Positions 52,156-62,200 of a DNA stretch of 64,000 nucleotides are shown in pieces. The DNA is from Sphingomonas sp. 7/4-4. GTDB lineage: Bacteria > Pseudomonadota > Alphaproteobacteria > Sphingomonadales > Sphingomonadaceae. Below the pieces are notes generated by a model that saw only the letters and a list, made by a program, of their open reading frames with translations, had not been told where the DNA came from and searched no databases. Numbering within the stretch: the stretch's first letter is position 1; each line of letters begins with the position of its first letter. Made by a program: the position numbers and the translations under genes. Where the stretch lies: assembly GCF_027941955.1 (NCBI RefSeq), contig NZ_CP115960.1, positions 744,001 to 808,000 of the forward strand. The letters are read 5' to 3'.

Positions 52156-52931
52156 GACTGGCCGACAGCCATTGCCATCTGATCTACAAGGGCCTCGGCG
52201 AGCAGCAGCCCGAAGTGCTGGCGCGCGCCCGCGACGCCGGCGTGGTGGCGATGCTCAACATCTCGACCCGCGAGAACGAATGGGATGACGTCATCCACGT
52301 CGCCGAGCGCGAGGGGGACGTCTGGGCCAGCGTCGGCATTCATCCGCACGAAGCCGACCAGCATCCGCACGTCAACACGGCCAAGCTGGTCGAACGCGCC
52401 GCGCACCCCCGCGTCGTCGGCATCGGCGAAAGCGGCCTCGATTATTATTACGACCATTCGGACCGCGACCGCCAGCGCGTCAGCTTCCGCGCGCATCTCG
52501 CCGCATCGCGCGAGACCCAGCTCCCGATCATCGTCCACACCCGCGATGCAGAACCCGACACCGCCGAGATCCTCCGCGACGAAATGGGGAAGGGCGCCTT
52601 CCCCGGCGTGATCCACTGTTTCACCGCGAGCGGCGAATTCGCCGACATCGCGCTGGAACTCGGCTTCTACATCTCGATTTCAGGCATCGTGACCTTCAAG
52701 AACGCGAAGGACCTGCAGGAAACCGCCGCGCGCCTTCCGATCGACCGCCTGCTGATCGAGACCGACGCCCCGTTCCTCGCTCCCGTCCCTCATCGCGGCA
52801 AGACCGGCGAGCCCGCCTTCGTCGCCGACACGTGCCGCTTCCTCGCCCAGCTCCGCGGCGAGGACCCCGAGGCACTCGCCGACGCCACCCGCCACAACTT
52901 CCACAAGCTCTTCGCCAAGACGCTGGCGTGA
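52152..52931 (+). CDS. tatD: TatD-family metal-dependent DNase
   Basis: A 259-residue TIM-barrel hydrolase. Metal ligands are in [55 protein letters not shown] and LLIETDAPFLAPVPH. TatD proteins have 3'-5' exonuclease activity in DNA repair and decay. GTG 52152 lies in a GTGA overlap with metG, an arrangement common in alphaproteobacteria, where the MBL gene often follows. Confidence 0.9.
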   Translation: MRLADSHCHLIYKGLGEQQPEVLARARDAGVVAMLNISTRENEWDDVIHVAEREGDVWASVGIHPHEADQHPHVNTAKLVERAAHPRVVGIGESGLDYYYDHSDRDRQRVSFRAHLAASRETQLPIIVHTRDAEPDTAEILRDEMGKGAFPGVIHCFTASGEFADIALELGFYISISGIVTFKNAKDLQETAARLPIDRLLIETDAPFLAPVPHRGKTGEPAFVADTCRFLAQLRGEDPEALADATRHNFHKLFAKTLA

Positions 52932-52958
52932 GTCCCAGAGCCCTCCAAACCCCCAATC

Positions 52959-53038
52959 GTCACCCCGGCGAAAGCCGGGGCCCAGAGCCACGAAGGATAT
53001 CGCGCGTGACTCTGGATCCCGGCTTCCGCCGGGATGAC
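52959..53038. repeat. Paired REP-like palindromes, family A, copy 5
   Basis: GTCACCCCGGCGAAAGCCGG and GGCTTCCGCCGGGATGAC around CCAGAGCCACGAAGG, between tatD and the convergent GIY-YIG gene. Confidence 0.85.
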
Positions 53039-53048
53039 GATCGAGGGG

Positions 53049-53360
53049 CTATTCGTCCTCGAGCGGATCGAACCCGAAATCCTCCGCCAGATCCCGCCAC
53101 GTCGGATTGCCCTTTTCGATCAGCGCCAGCTTCCACTCCCGGCGCCACTCCTTGATCCGCTTCTCGCGGATGATAGCCGACTCCATCTCCGCATGAACCT
53201 CGAACCACACCAGGCGATCGACATCGTGCTTCGCCGTGAAGCCGTCAAAGGTCTTGTTGCGATGCTGATGGATACGACCGATCAAATGCGAAGTGACGCC
53301 GGTGTAAAGCGTCCCGTTTCGTCCGCTCGCCATGATGTAGACGACTGGAATCTTCTCCAT
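53049..53360 (-). CDS. GIY-YIG nuclease domain protein
   Basis: A 103-residue single-domain GIY-YIG protein of the YhbQ/UPF0213 type: VVYIMASGRNGTLYTGVTSH, with Arg in LIGRIHQHRN and the Glu in EMESAIIREKRIKEWRREWK. Members have been linked to DNA processing. ATG 53360 is preferred over 53372 since the domain starts at once. The gene is flanked on both sides by family A repeats and interrupts the otherwise usual tatD to MBL order, so it may have been inserted here. Confidence 0.85.
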   Translation of the reverse strand: MEKIPVVYIMASGRNGTLYTGVTSHLIGRIHQHRNKTFDGFTAKHDVDRLVWFEVHAEMESAIIREKRIKEWRREWKLALIEKGNPTWRDLAEDFGFDPLEDE

Positions 53361-53380
53361 GTTGTGCAACATACCCTGTC

Positions 53381-53460
53381 GTCACCCCGGCGAAAGCCGG
53401 GGCCCAGAGCAACAGGCGACACGGCTCTTGGCTCTGGGCCCCGGCGTTCGCCGGGGTGAC
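53381..53460. repeat. Paired REP-like palindromes, family A, copy 6
   Basis: GTCACCCCGGCGAAAGCCGG and GGCGTTCGCCGGGGTGAC around GGCCCAGAGCA. It ends 12 bases before the MBL gene start. Confidence 0.85.
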
Positions 53461-53472
53461 GGAGGGAACTGA

Positions 53473-54240
53473 ATGAAAATCCGCATCCTCGGCTCCGGCA
53501 CGTCCTCCGGTGTGCCCCGGATCGGCAACGATTGGGGCATTTGCGACCCGAACGACCCGCGCAACCGCCGCACCCGTGCCTCGGTCCTCGTCACCACCGA
53601 AACCACCACGATCCTCGTCGACACCAGTCCGGATATGCGCGAGCAGCTCCTCGCCGCGGACATCTCCGATGTCGATGCCGTGATCTGGACGCATGATCAT
53701 GCCGACCACACCCACGGCATCGACGATCTGCGCCAGCTCATGCACGCCCGCGGCGGCGAGCCGGTGCGAGGGCTCGCGCGACCGTTCACGCTCGAGCAGC
53801 TCCAGGCCAAGTTCCACTATGCATTCTTCGGCCGCGCGCTCTATCGCCCGACGGTCGCGATCGAGCCGCTGCCCGACAGCCTCGTCATCGGCGATATCCG
53901 CATCACCATCGCCGATCAGCCGCACGGGGGCATAACCTCAGCCGGCCTTCGTTTCGATAGTAACGGAAAATCAATAGGTTATGCCACAGACTTCCATGAA
54001 ATGACGAGTGATATGCGCGCGCTTTACGCCGGACTCGACATCTGGGTGGTCGATGCGCTGCGCCGTGCGCCGCATCCCACGCACCCGAACCTCGAACAGG
54101 TGCTGGGCTGGATAGGGGAGCTCGCGCCGCGGCGTTCCGCGCTGGTTCATATGGATCAATCGATGGATTATATGCAGCTGGCCGCCGAGCTGCCCGCAGG
54201 GGTCGAACCAGGCTTTGACGGCCTGGAGATGCGCGCGTGA
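53473..54240 (+). CDS. MBL-fold metallo-hydrolase (PhnP-like)
   Basis: A 255-residue metallo-beta-lactamase-fold enzyme. The zinc motif is WTHDHADHTHGIDDLRQL. It opens MKIRILGSGTSSGVPRIGND, a start shared with PhnP-type phosphodiesterases, and contains FDSNGKSIGYATDFHEM and ALRRAPHPTHPNLEQ. The substrate may be a cyclic phosphodiester, inferred from the family. The stop overlaps the protease start (GTGA). Confidence 0.9.
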   Translation: MKIRILGSGTSSGVPRIGNDWGICDPNDPRNRRTRASVLVTTETTTILVDTSPDMREQLLAADISDVDAVIWTHDHADHTHGIDDLRQLMHARGGEPVRGLARPFTLEQLQAKFHYAFFGRALYRPTVAIEPLPDSLVIGDIRITIADQPHGGITSAGLRFDSNGKSIGYATDFHEMTSDMRALYAGLDIWVVDALRRAPHPTHPNLEQVLGWIGELAPRRSALVHMDQSMDYMQLAAELPAGVEPGFDGLEMRA

Positions 54241-54938
54241 ATTCGTCCTGGGACACGATGGACCTGATCTGGCTGGTGGGCGTGCTCGTGCTCGTCCTCA
54301 GCGCGCTTTCGGTGCGCCGGCTCTCGTTCGGCTTCGTCGTGCGCTCGCTGGTCAGCTGGGCGCTGATCATCGTGCTGACCGTGCTCGCAGTGGCGCATCG
54401 GAATGAGATCGGCGCCTTGTTCGCCACGGCATCGGCGAAGCTCGGGATCGACGACCAGCAGGTCGACGGCAAGACCGTGCGCATCCGCATGGCGCCCGAC
54501 GGCCATTTCTGGGCGCGCGTGAAGCTCAACGGCGTCGAGCGGCGGATGCTGATCGACAGCGGCGCGACGATCACGGCGATCTCGGACGAGACCGCGGCGT
54601 CGGCGAATATCGGCACGAGCAACGGTCTGCCGGCGATGATCGAGACCGCCAACGGCACTGTCGCGGCGAAACGCGGGCGGATCGAGAAGCTCGCGATCGG
54701 CCCGCTGGAGACCGAGGATCTCGGCGTGGTGGTGTCGGAGAGCTTCGGCGACTTGGACGTGCTCGGCATGAACTTCCTGTCGCGGCTGCACAGCTGGCGC
54801 GTCGAGAACCGCACGCTGATTCTCGAGCCCAGGGCCGGCGCGAGCGACGAAGGCAGCGATGCCACGACGGTGCCGACCGATGCAGAACCGCGCCGCAGGG
54901 CTCCGAGAGGGGCCGCGGGGAGCGACGAGGGTATCTGA
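54237..54938 (+). CDS. Retropepsin-like aspartic protease, membrane-anchored
   Basis: A 233-residue protein. Two membrane helices (LIWLVGVLVLVLSALSV and VVRSLVSWALIIVLTVLAVA) precede a clan AA domain of the TIGR02281 type: MLIDSGATITAISDETAASA with the catalytic Asp, and DLDVLGMNFLSRLHSWRVE with the family's second block. The domain should face the periplasm. GTG 54237 lies in a GTGA overlap with the MBL gene. The Pro/Arg-rich last 30 residues are low complexity. Confidence 0.85.
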   Translation: MNSSWDTMDLIWLVGVLVLVLSALSVRRLSFGFVVRSLVSWALIIVLTVLAVAHRNEIGALFATASAKLGIDDQQVDGKTVRIRMAPDGHFWARVKLNGVERRMLIDSGATITAISDETAASANIGTSNGLPAMIETANGTVAAKRGRIEKLAIGPLETEDLGVVVSESFGDLDVLGMNFLSRLHSWRVENRTLILEPRAGASDEGSDATTVPTDAEPRRRAPRGAAGSDEGI

Positions 54939-55032
54939 ACCGCAATCCCGGTCTCAATTTAACATAATGTATATTATCGTTCTGGCATAATGTAGGGCCC
55001 AGTTAGAGCACCTCGCCTAGGCATCGCGCATA

Positions 55033-56444
55033 TCAGCGTTCCCGGCCGGCTTCGTCCAGGGTTTGCGCTATGGGTGACAGCAGATATTGAATGATCCGGC
55101 GCTCGCCGGTCCGGATCTCCGCCTGCACCGCCAGACCGGGTCCGATCGGCATGTCCTTGCCACGCACGGCGATGGTCCGGCGCTTCAGCCGGACGCGCAC
55201 TGCGTAGATCAGACCGCGCTTTTCGTCCTCGATAGCGTCGCGACTGATCGAGGCCACCTCGCCTTCGATCAGGCCATAATCAGTGAAGGGAAAGGCTTCG
55301 AGCTTGACCCGAACCGGCTGCCCCACCCGAATGAAGCCGATGTCGCGGTTGAGTATCTGCGCCTCGACTTCGACTTCCTCGGCGGAGGGCACCACTACCA
55401 TAAGCGCCTGTGCGGGCTGGACGACTCCGCCCACGGTGTTGATAGCGAGCTGCTGGACGACACCGTCCACCGGCGAACGAAGCTCCTGATATTGCCGCCG
55501 TCGTGCCGTCTTGCGGATCTCCTCGCCGGCGACGGCACCCTTGTCTTCCGCCTCCGAAAGCTCGGTAAAGGCCGCTTTCCCGAACGTCTCTCGCAGGCGC
55601 GCGATCTGCGCCTCGATATTGGCGATGGCGGCCCGCGCCTTGGCCGCCGAGCTTTGCTGTACGGCGATATTCTGGATGTGCTCGACGCGCAGCTGTTCGT
55701 ATTCGAGCAGCTTCAGCTTCGAGAAATAGCCTTTGTCGCTCAGCGTCCGCCGGCCTTCCAGCTGCTGATCGACCAGGGGCAGCGTCTGGTTGAGCTTTGC
55801 GATCTCGGCATTGGCGCCGGCAAGGTCCGCGGCGCTTTGCGCACGGCTTCCTGCAGACTCGCGCGCTCGGCTTCATATTCCGCAACTGCGGCGCGCACGA
55901 AGCGCGCCTGGGTTTCGGCCACGGCAGCCGGGATTCCGGGCGGCGGCGAATAAGAGAGGCGGCCCGTCCCAAGATAGCGGAGCAAGGCATCGTTGCGGGC
56001 CTGCGTCATCCGGGCGGAGAGCAATCCCTGCGTGGCTTGCGCGTCGTCCGCCCCGGCCAGCGTGGGATCGAGCGCGATCAGCAACTGTCCGCGCCGCACA
56101 TGCTGGCCGTTGCGGACATGGATGGCCCGCACGGCACCGATCTCGATCGGCTGGATGATCTTGACGTTGGCCGAAGGCACCACTTTCCCCGTCGCCACAG
56201 CAACTGTGTCGACCTTGCCGAGGCAGGCCCAGAGCAACGCGATCGCGAAGAGCGTGCACAAGATCAGCATCAACCAGCGCAACCCCGGACTCGGCGGCTT
56301 CTCCATGATCTCGAGCGCGGCCGGCAGGAATTCATGATCGAGCCGCGGGCGGCGCGCGGCTTTCGCTTCGCTCTCCAGCCGCCACGCGGTCCGGAGCACG
56401 CGCCAATGATGCATCAGATTGGGCATGCGATCGGCGAAACTCAT
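55033..56444 (-). CDS. HlyD-family type I secretion adaptor
   Basis: Periplasmic adaptor that links the ABC transporter to the TolC channel; about 470 residues. A cytosolic start (MSFADRMPNLMHHWRVLRTA) is followed by one membrane helix (LRWLMLILCTLFAIALLWAC), a lipoyl half (GKVVPSANVKIIQPIEIGAV), a long coiled-coil hairpin (LPLVDQQLEGRRTLSDKGYF to ARLRETFGKAAFTELSEAED) and the second lipoyl/beta-barrel half. One base is missing near 55826-55832; corrected it reads VRKAPADLAGANAEIAKLNQ. The ATG overlaps the transporter stop by ATGA. Confidence 0.92.
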
Positions 56445-58582
56445 GCGACGACGCCCATCTGCTTCGAGTAGAGCTGCGCATAGCGCCCGCCGGCCCGAAG
56501 CAAGGTGTCATGGTCGCCGTCCTCGGTTATGCTGCCCGCTTCCACGGTTACGATGCGGTCGCATTGCCGGACTGCGGAAAGCCGGTGGGCGATGATGATT
56601 ACCGTGCGCCCTCTGGCGATGACGTTCAGGTTCTGCTGGATGACCTCCTCGCTCTCGGCATCCAGCGCGCTCGTTGCTTCGTCGAGGATCAGGATGCGGG
56701 GATCGGTCACCAACGCGCGGGCGATCGCAAGCCGCTGTCGCTGGCCTCCCGAGAGATTGGCGCCGCGCTCATCGATCACCGTGTCGTAGCCATGCGGGAG
56801 TTCGAGCACGAATTCGTGCGCACCCGCCATCTCGGCGGCGGCGATCACCTGCTCCATCGGACGCGTAGGATCGGTCAGCGCGATGTTTTCCCGCACCGAG
56901 CGATTGAACAGGATATTCTCCTGGAGGACCACGCCGATCTGGCGCCGCAGCCATGCAGGATCGACCAGCGCGAGATCGACACCGTCGACCAGCACCCGGC
57001 CCTGTTCCGGAACATAGAGCCGCTGGGCAAGCTTGGTCAGCGTCGACTTGCCCGAGCCCGACGGGCCGACGATGCCGAGCATCTCCCCTGCCGCGATCTC
57101 GAGCTCGACGCCCCGGAGCGCCTCTGGTGCGTCGGGACGATAGCGGAAGCGAACATTGTCGAACCGGATCTCGCCGCGGATCGCGGGAAGACTCGCGCGA
57201 TTGGGATTGTGCTCGGGCTCGGCCGGCGCGTTCAGCACGTCTCCGAGGCGATCGACGGAGATGCGGACCTGCTGGAAGTCTTGCCAAAGCTGGGACAGAC
57301 GAAGGATCGGCGCTGCGACGCGGCCGGAGAGCATGTTGAAGGCGACGAGGGAGCCGACCGTCAATTCGCCGGCGATCACCTGCTTCGCGCCGAAATAGAG
57401 GATTGCGACGGTGGTGAGCTTGGAGACCAGCTGGATCGCATGGCTGCCCCAATTGGCCAGGGTCATCACCGAGAAACCGGTCTGGGTGTAACCGGCGAAC
57501 TGCCTTTCCCAACGCGCGCGCATCTGCGGCTCGACAGCCATTGCCTTCAGGGTTCCGATGCCGGTCACGCTCTCCACCAGAAACGCCTGGTTTTCCGCCC
57601 CGCGGCGAAATTTCTCGTCGAGGCGCGCGCGCAGCACCGGCGTGATCAGGATCGAAATCGCCGCATAAAAGGGGATCGACAGCACCACGATCAACGTCAG
57701 GATCGGGCTGTAGAGATACATCACCGCGAAGAAGACGATGGTGAAGAAGAGATCGATGACCACCGTCACTGCGTTGGAAGTGAGGAATTCGCGAATCCGC
57801 TCGAGTTCGCGCACCCGCGCGACGCTGTCGCCGACACGGCGCGCTTCGAAATAGGATAGAGGCAGGTTCAACAGGTGGCGGAACAGGCGCGAGGAAAGCT
57901 CCGCATCGACCCGGTTGGTCGAATGCGCGAACAGCCAGTTGCGCAGGCCCGAAAGCGCGGTTTCCCAGGTGAGCACCACCGCCAGCCCGATCGCGAGCAC
58001 GTCCAGCGTCGACAGCGACTGATGGACCAGCACCTTGTCGATCACGAGCTGAAAGAACAGCGGCGAGACCAGCCCCATCAGCTGCAGGAAGAACGAAGCG
58101 ATCAGGACGTCGCGCAGCGGCTTGCGATATTTTACGAGCGCGGGGATGAACCAGCTGATGTCGAAGGGCCGGCTGGTGCCCGCAATCGCTTCGCGCGTGG
58201 TCATCAGCAACAGGCGGCCGGTGAAGTGTGCAGCGAACTGATCCTCCGGCCATATTTCGGGCCGTTCGGCATCGCCGCGCTGGATGAGTAAGCGGCGGCC
58301 CTCCTCGCTCTCGTCGATCTTGAGGAGGATCAGGGCGTCGCCGGACTCGATCTCCGCTAGAGCCGGAAGCGGCCGCTTGATCAGATCGGCAACCCTGGTT
58401 CGCTGAATCCGCGCTACGATTCCGATACGCTTGGCTGCGCGGGCCAAATCCTCGAGCCGGAAACCCTCGGCGGTTCCCTGCTCATGCGCGATCTGTGCCG
58501 GATCGGCGGGGACTCCCAGAAAACGCGCCACAAGTACGAACGCGTTCAACGCGGCCGACGACGCGGCCTGGCCCTCGATCAC
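56441..58582 (-). CDS. HlyB-type type I secretion ABC transporter with degenerate C39 domain
   Basis: A 713-residue half-transporter. Residues 1-125 are a C39 peptidase-like domain that lacks the catalytic Cys (AASSAALNAFVLVARFLGVP), as in HlyB, so it binds but should not cleave the cargo. Six membrane helices follow, and then the ATPase: GIVGPSGSGKSTLTKLAQRL (Walker A), NLSGGQRQRLAIARAL (signature) and ILILDEATSALDAESEE (Walker B). GTG 58582 is chosen because GGGGGA lies 6 bases upstream; a TTG at 58618 is in frame. Co-transcribed with hlyD. Confidence 0.93.
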   Translation of the reverse strand: MIEGQAASSAALNAFVLVARFLGVPADPAQIAHEQGTAEGFRLEDLARAAKRIGIVARIQRTRVADLIKRPLPALAEIESGDALILLKIDESEEGRRLLIQRGDAERPEIWPEDQFAAHFTGRLLLMTTREAIAGTSRPFDISWFIPALVKYRKPLRDVLIASFFLQLMGLVSPLFFQLVIDKVLVHQSLSTLDVLAIGLAVVLTWETALSGLRNWLFAHSTNRVDAELSSRLFRHLLNLPLSYFEARRVGDSVARVRELERIREFLTSNAVTVVIDLFFTIVFFAVMYLYSPILTLIVVLSIPFYAAISILITPVLRARLDEKFRRGAENQAFLVESVTGIGTLKAMAVEPQMRARWERQFAGYTQTGFSVMTLANWGSHAIQLVSKLTTVAILYFGAKQVIAGELTVGSLVAFNMLSGRVAAPILRLSQLWQDFQQVRISVDRLGDVLNAPAEPEHNPNRASLPAIRGEIRFDNVRFRYRPDAPEALRGVELEIAAGEMLGIVGPSGSGKSTLTKLAQRLYVPEQGRVLVDGVDLALVDPAWLRRQIGVVLQENILFNRSVRENIALTDPTRPMEQVIAAAEMAGAHEFVLELPHGYDTVIDERGANLSGGQRQRLAIARALVTDPRILILDEATSALDAESEEVIQQNLNVIARGRTVIIIAHRLSAVRQCDRIVTVEAGSITEDGDHDTLLRAGGRYAQLYSKQMGVVA

Positions 58583-58622
58583 GATAAATCCCCCAACCCG
58601 CAGCCCCGACCTGCGCAATTTC

Positions 58623-58651
58623 TCAATATTTCAAATGCCTGCGTAAAACAA
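58623..58651 (-). promoter_or_regulatory. Candidate promoter of the hlyB-hlyD pair
   Basis: Leftward, TTGTTT (58646-58651) and TATTGA (58623-58628) are 17 bases apart in an AT-rich 143-base gap that contrasts with the GC-rich surroundings. The TATTGA match is weak, and the gap may simply be an untranslated spacer. Confidence 0.3.
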
Positions 58652-58725
58652 TTTGTAAATCACGCCGTCGCTTTCGCCACGGTTTGTCCCAATCAATTCC
58701 TGTTCCGCGATCAATCAGGCCGTTC

Positions 58726-59244
58726 TCAGGTCGGCGTTCCGGACGCCGTCGCGCTCACTTGCGCAGCGATAGCTTCGGCCAGTTTTTCTCCCGCATCTGC
58801 ATCGACGCGCTGGGCCGTTCTCACGCCCGTCGCCGGATCGGTGCGATGGAACTGGAAGCTGCGTCCGCGCAGCGGCTTCGAGATCAGGTCGGCCATCATG
58901 ATCTCGACATGCTTGTTGGTCGCGTCGGCAAAAGGCGCGATCAGATCGACCAGCCAGAGCCGATCGCCGCCACTCCATTCTCCCAGCGTCAGGCGGTTCT
59001 CGGGCTCGATCATTCCGCGCCCCAATTTGGCCTCCCCTTCGGCCGTGGTTTCAGCCCAGAGCGCCAGCCCGACCGGCCGGTCCCCGTCGCGGAACAGGTA
59101 GAATTGCTCGTTCAGCAGCGCCGGCATGACCAGCCATTCGAGATCGCCGATCGCGAGCGCCCGGTGCAAGGGCGACTGGGTAAGCAGCCACGTCATCTCG
59201 CCAAGGAGATGGCTTACGGTGGGAGGCGTGTTGTTTTCGTTCAT
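58726..59244 (-). CDS. HlyC-family toxin-activating lysine acyltransferase
   Basis: A 172-residue member of the RTX-toxin acyltransferase family, which moves a fatty acyl chain from acyl-ACP onto lysines of a secreted protein in the cytosol. Visible family marks: LLGEMTWLLTQSPLHRALA with the catalytic His (His27), and GEWSGGDRLWLVDLIAPFAD with the conserved Asp (Asp94). ATG 59244 follows GGGAAGA; a GTG at 59259 overlapping the cargo stop is an alternative. It lies directly after the giant cargo gene and before hlyB, which points to that cargo as substrate. Confidence 0.88.
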   Translation of the reverse strand: MNENNTPPTVSHLLGEMTWLLTQSPLHRALAIGDLEWLVMPALLNEQFYLFRDGDRPVGLALWAETTAEGEAKLGRGMIEPENRLTLGEWSGGDRLWLVDLIAPFADATNKHVEIMMADLISKPLRGRSFQFHRTDPATGVRTAQRVDADAGEKLAEAIAAQVSATASGTPT

Positions 59245-59255
59245 ATTCTTCCCAG

Positions 59256-62200
59256 TCACGCCGCGGTTGCAGCGTAGAAATCATAGCCCCGGCCGATATC
59301 GGCTTTGTCGAGCCGAGTCTCGGCTGCGGAACCCGTGCCGAACCCGCTCATGGCCTGCCGCATCAGCGCCAGCCGGCTGTCGATCGGGCCCGTCATATCC
59401 GTCAATGCGCCGGGTGACAGCATGTCGTCGTCTTTCAGATTCGGCAACATCGGCAAGGTGCCTCGGCCAATGGCTGGCGCGGGCGCGTTGGCCGAAGGTG
59501 AGAAGGCGAATGCGACATCCGCGACAGTCTTCGTCTTGCCGTTCTGCGTGAACACCGCCGTCGACAGCATGATGTTCGATCCGACCTTCTGGTTCGAGAC
59601 CTGCGACGCGCTGTTCCGGAGGCCGATCTCGGTGATGCCGAAGTCCGCGAGCGACTTCAATTCGCCGTCATCGCTGATCCCATCGCGATCCCGGTCGAAC
59701 CATATCTTGAGTTCGCCGAAGCGTGTGTCGGCCGCCGTGATCTTGCCGTCCTTGTTGGCATCGAGGGTCGCCAGACCTTCGAAGTTCGTGCTCGCGCCCG
59801 ATTTTTCGCCGAGGAAGGACAATTCGGCACCGGTGGTGATGCGGCCGTCGCCGTTGCGGTCGATGACGAGGAACCCGTCGCCCTTCGCGACCCAGCCGGT
59901 GTTGTCGCGTCGACCATTGCCGTCCATGTCGAACGAGGCATCCGAATTGCGTTGATGCTCGAGGTCCATCCCGTCGCCGTCGAGATCGAGCACGAGTGCG
60001 CCCAGCATGCCGACGGTCTTGTCGCGGAATTTCAGGAACGTCGCCGGAGCCATCGCCCCTGCCGCGGGATCGAACAACGACTCCGTGCCGCGCTGGCGGA
60101 CGATGAGCTGGCCGTTCGCGGCGCTGATGCGTGACGTGCCGGATTTGAGATTGAAGCGGTCCTCGGCGAGCACCGGCTTGGTCGTCCACGCGCCCACCGC
60201 ACCCTGCCCCGCCGTGTCGAAGGCGAGCCCGACGTCGCTGAGACTGCCTACAGTGGCGTTCGAAAGTGTGTAGTTCGCCGTGTTGAAGATCACGCTCTGC
60301 CCGCCGGTGCGCTGCGCCGCCGTCTGTCCGGTCGGCGCTCCGTTGAGGCTGATCGAGGTGATTTCCGCCTGCGCCAGGCTCTGCAGCTCGCCGGCATCGG
60401 TGCGGCCATTGGCATTGGCATCGATCCAAACGCTGAACCCGACAAAGCTGGCATCGTTGGCGTCCAGAATCCGGTCGCCATTGTCGTCGAACGCGACCAG
60501 CCCCTCGAGATCGGTCTTGGCACCGGCCTTGTCGCCCACGAACGAAATCTCGCCGATCCCGTCGACCACGCCGTTGCCGTTGCGATCCCGCACGAGGAAC
60601 CCGTCCCCGCTATCTGCCCAGGCCGTTTTGTGGAGCTGGCCGTCGCCGACCATGTCGAACAGCGTCGTGCTCTCCGCCAGCGGCACGATCGTCTTCCCGT
60701 CCGCATCGAGGTCGAAGATGATTGGAGCGGCCAAGCCGTCGTTCTGATCGATATCCCGTGGGGCTTGAACGTCATTCCGATCGAGCGGATCGGCCGCCGC
60801 CGCTTGCTCGTCGTCTGGCGGGACCATGCCGTTGGCGTGGAGATAGCCGAGAACCAGGTCGTGCAGCGTGCCCCGGCTTCCGTCCGTCCGGATGAAGTCG
60901 GCCGTGGCGAGCGTGGTGCCGTTGCCGCCGGTGTAGCTTTCGCCGGTCGCAACGCCGCGGAGCGACAGCGAGCGGATTCCCGCATCGGCGAGCGAGCGCA
61001 GTTCCTCAGCCTGGCTGACTCCGTCCTGGTTGGCATCCTGCCAGATCCGGAACGCGCCGAAGCGCGCGTCCTGCGCGTCGAGCACACCGTCGCCATTGTC
61101 GTCAAACCCGGCGAGCCCTTCGAGATCGGTCCTGGCACCGGCCTTGTCGCCGACGAAACTGATTTCGTCGTTGCCGGTGATCATCCCGTCGCCGTTGCGG
61201 TCGAGCGCGAGGAAAGCGTCGCTGGCGCCGATCCAGCTCGTCCGATCGCGCCAGCCATCGCCGTCGCGATCGAAGAAGACGTTCGTCGTCAGCATGTCGG
61301 TGAGCGTCAGTCCGTCGCCGCCCAGATCGATGCCGATCGGGAAGCCTCCGCCAAACACGGTGTTGGTGTTGTTCTCGTCCTCCGAATAGACCGACCAGAC
61401 CGACGAATTGCCGATCTTGGTGTAGCCCATGGCATAACGGCCGGTGCTCTCCGGCCGATTGCGGAACATGCCCTCATATTGGTTGTACTCGGAATAATAG
61501 CCGACCAGACCTTCGGGCCCGTAGAGGAACCATTCGTTGAACCAGCCGTCGCCGCGGACCGGCACTGCCTGAGGCGACGATTCTGCCACCCGCCATCGCT
61601 TGCAATTCCGCCCCCTGCATCTGCGGTCCGCCGCCCGTGTAGGTCGCCTGCCAATCGGGCGTATAGGCCGGATTGAGCTGGTTGTTGTTCCACAGATATT
61701 TGCGCTGGTTGTCGACTTCGATACGGACATTGGCGCCGATCGTGTAGCCGCCGTCGCTGGCATAGACGAGCAGATCGTAATATTTGCCCGAATTGCCCCC
61801 GGCCGTCCAATAGCTCGCTTCATAGTCGAGCGTGGCGTGAGTCAGCTTGATCTGACCGGTGATCGGATCGATCGAGAAGATGCCGCCCGCATTATAGGAC
61901 GGATCGAGCGAGTAACGGACCGTGCTGCTGCCGTCCGCGTCCGCCGCGGCAACCACCGCGCCCAGCGCCTCGCCGGGCATGTTGGCGTTCTCCATGACCC
62001 GCGCACCCTGGATGCTCGTCCAATAGGGTGCGTTATCATTGGTGTTGCGCACCCCGATATCGACCCGCGCGAAGGACTGGGTATAGCCCGGATTGCCCGC
62101 GTAATCGCGCGCGGTGACGGTATAGGCGAAAGTGTTCGCGGCCTCGTAATCCAAGCCGGCGTTGGTACGGATCACGCCGCTCACTGCGTCGATCGCAAAG

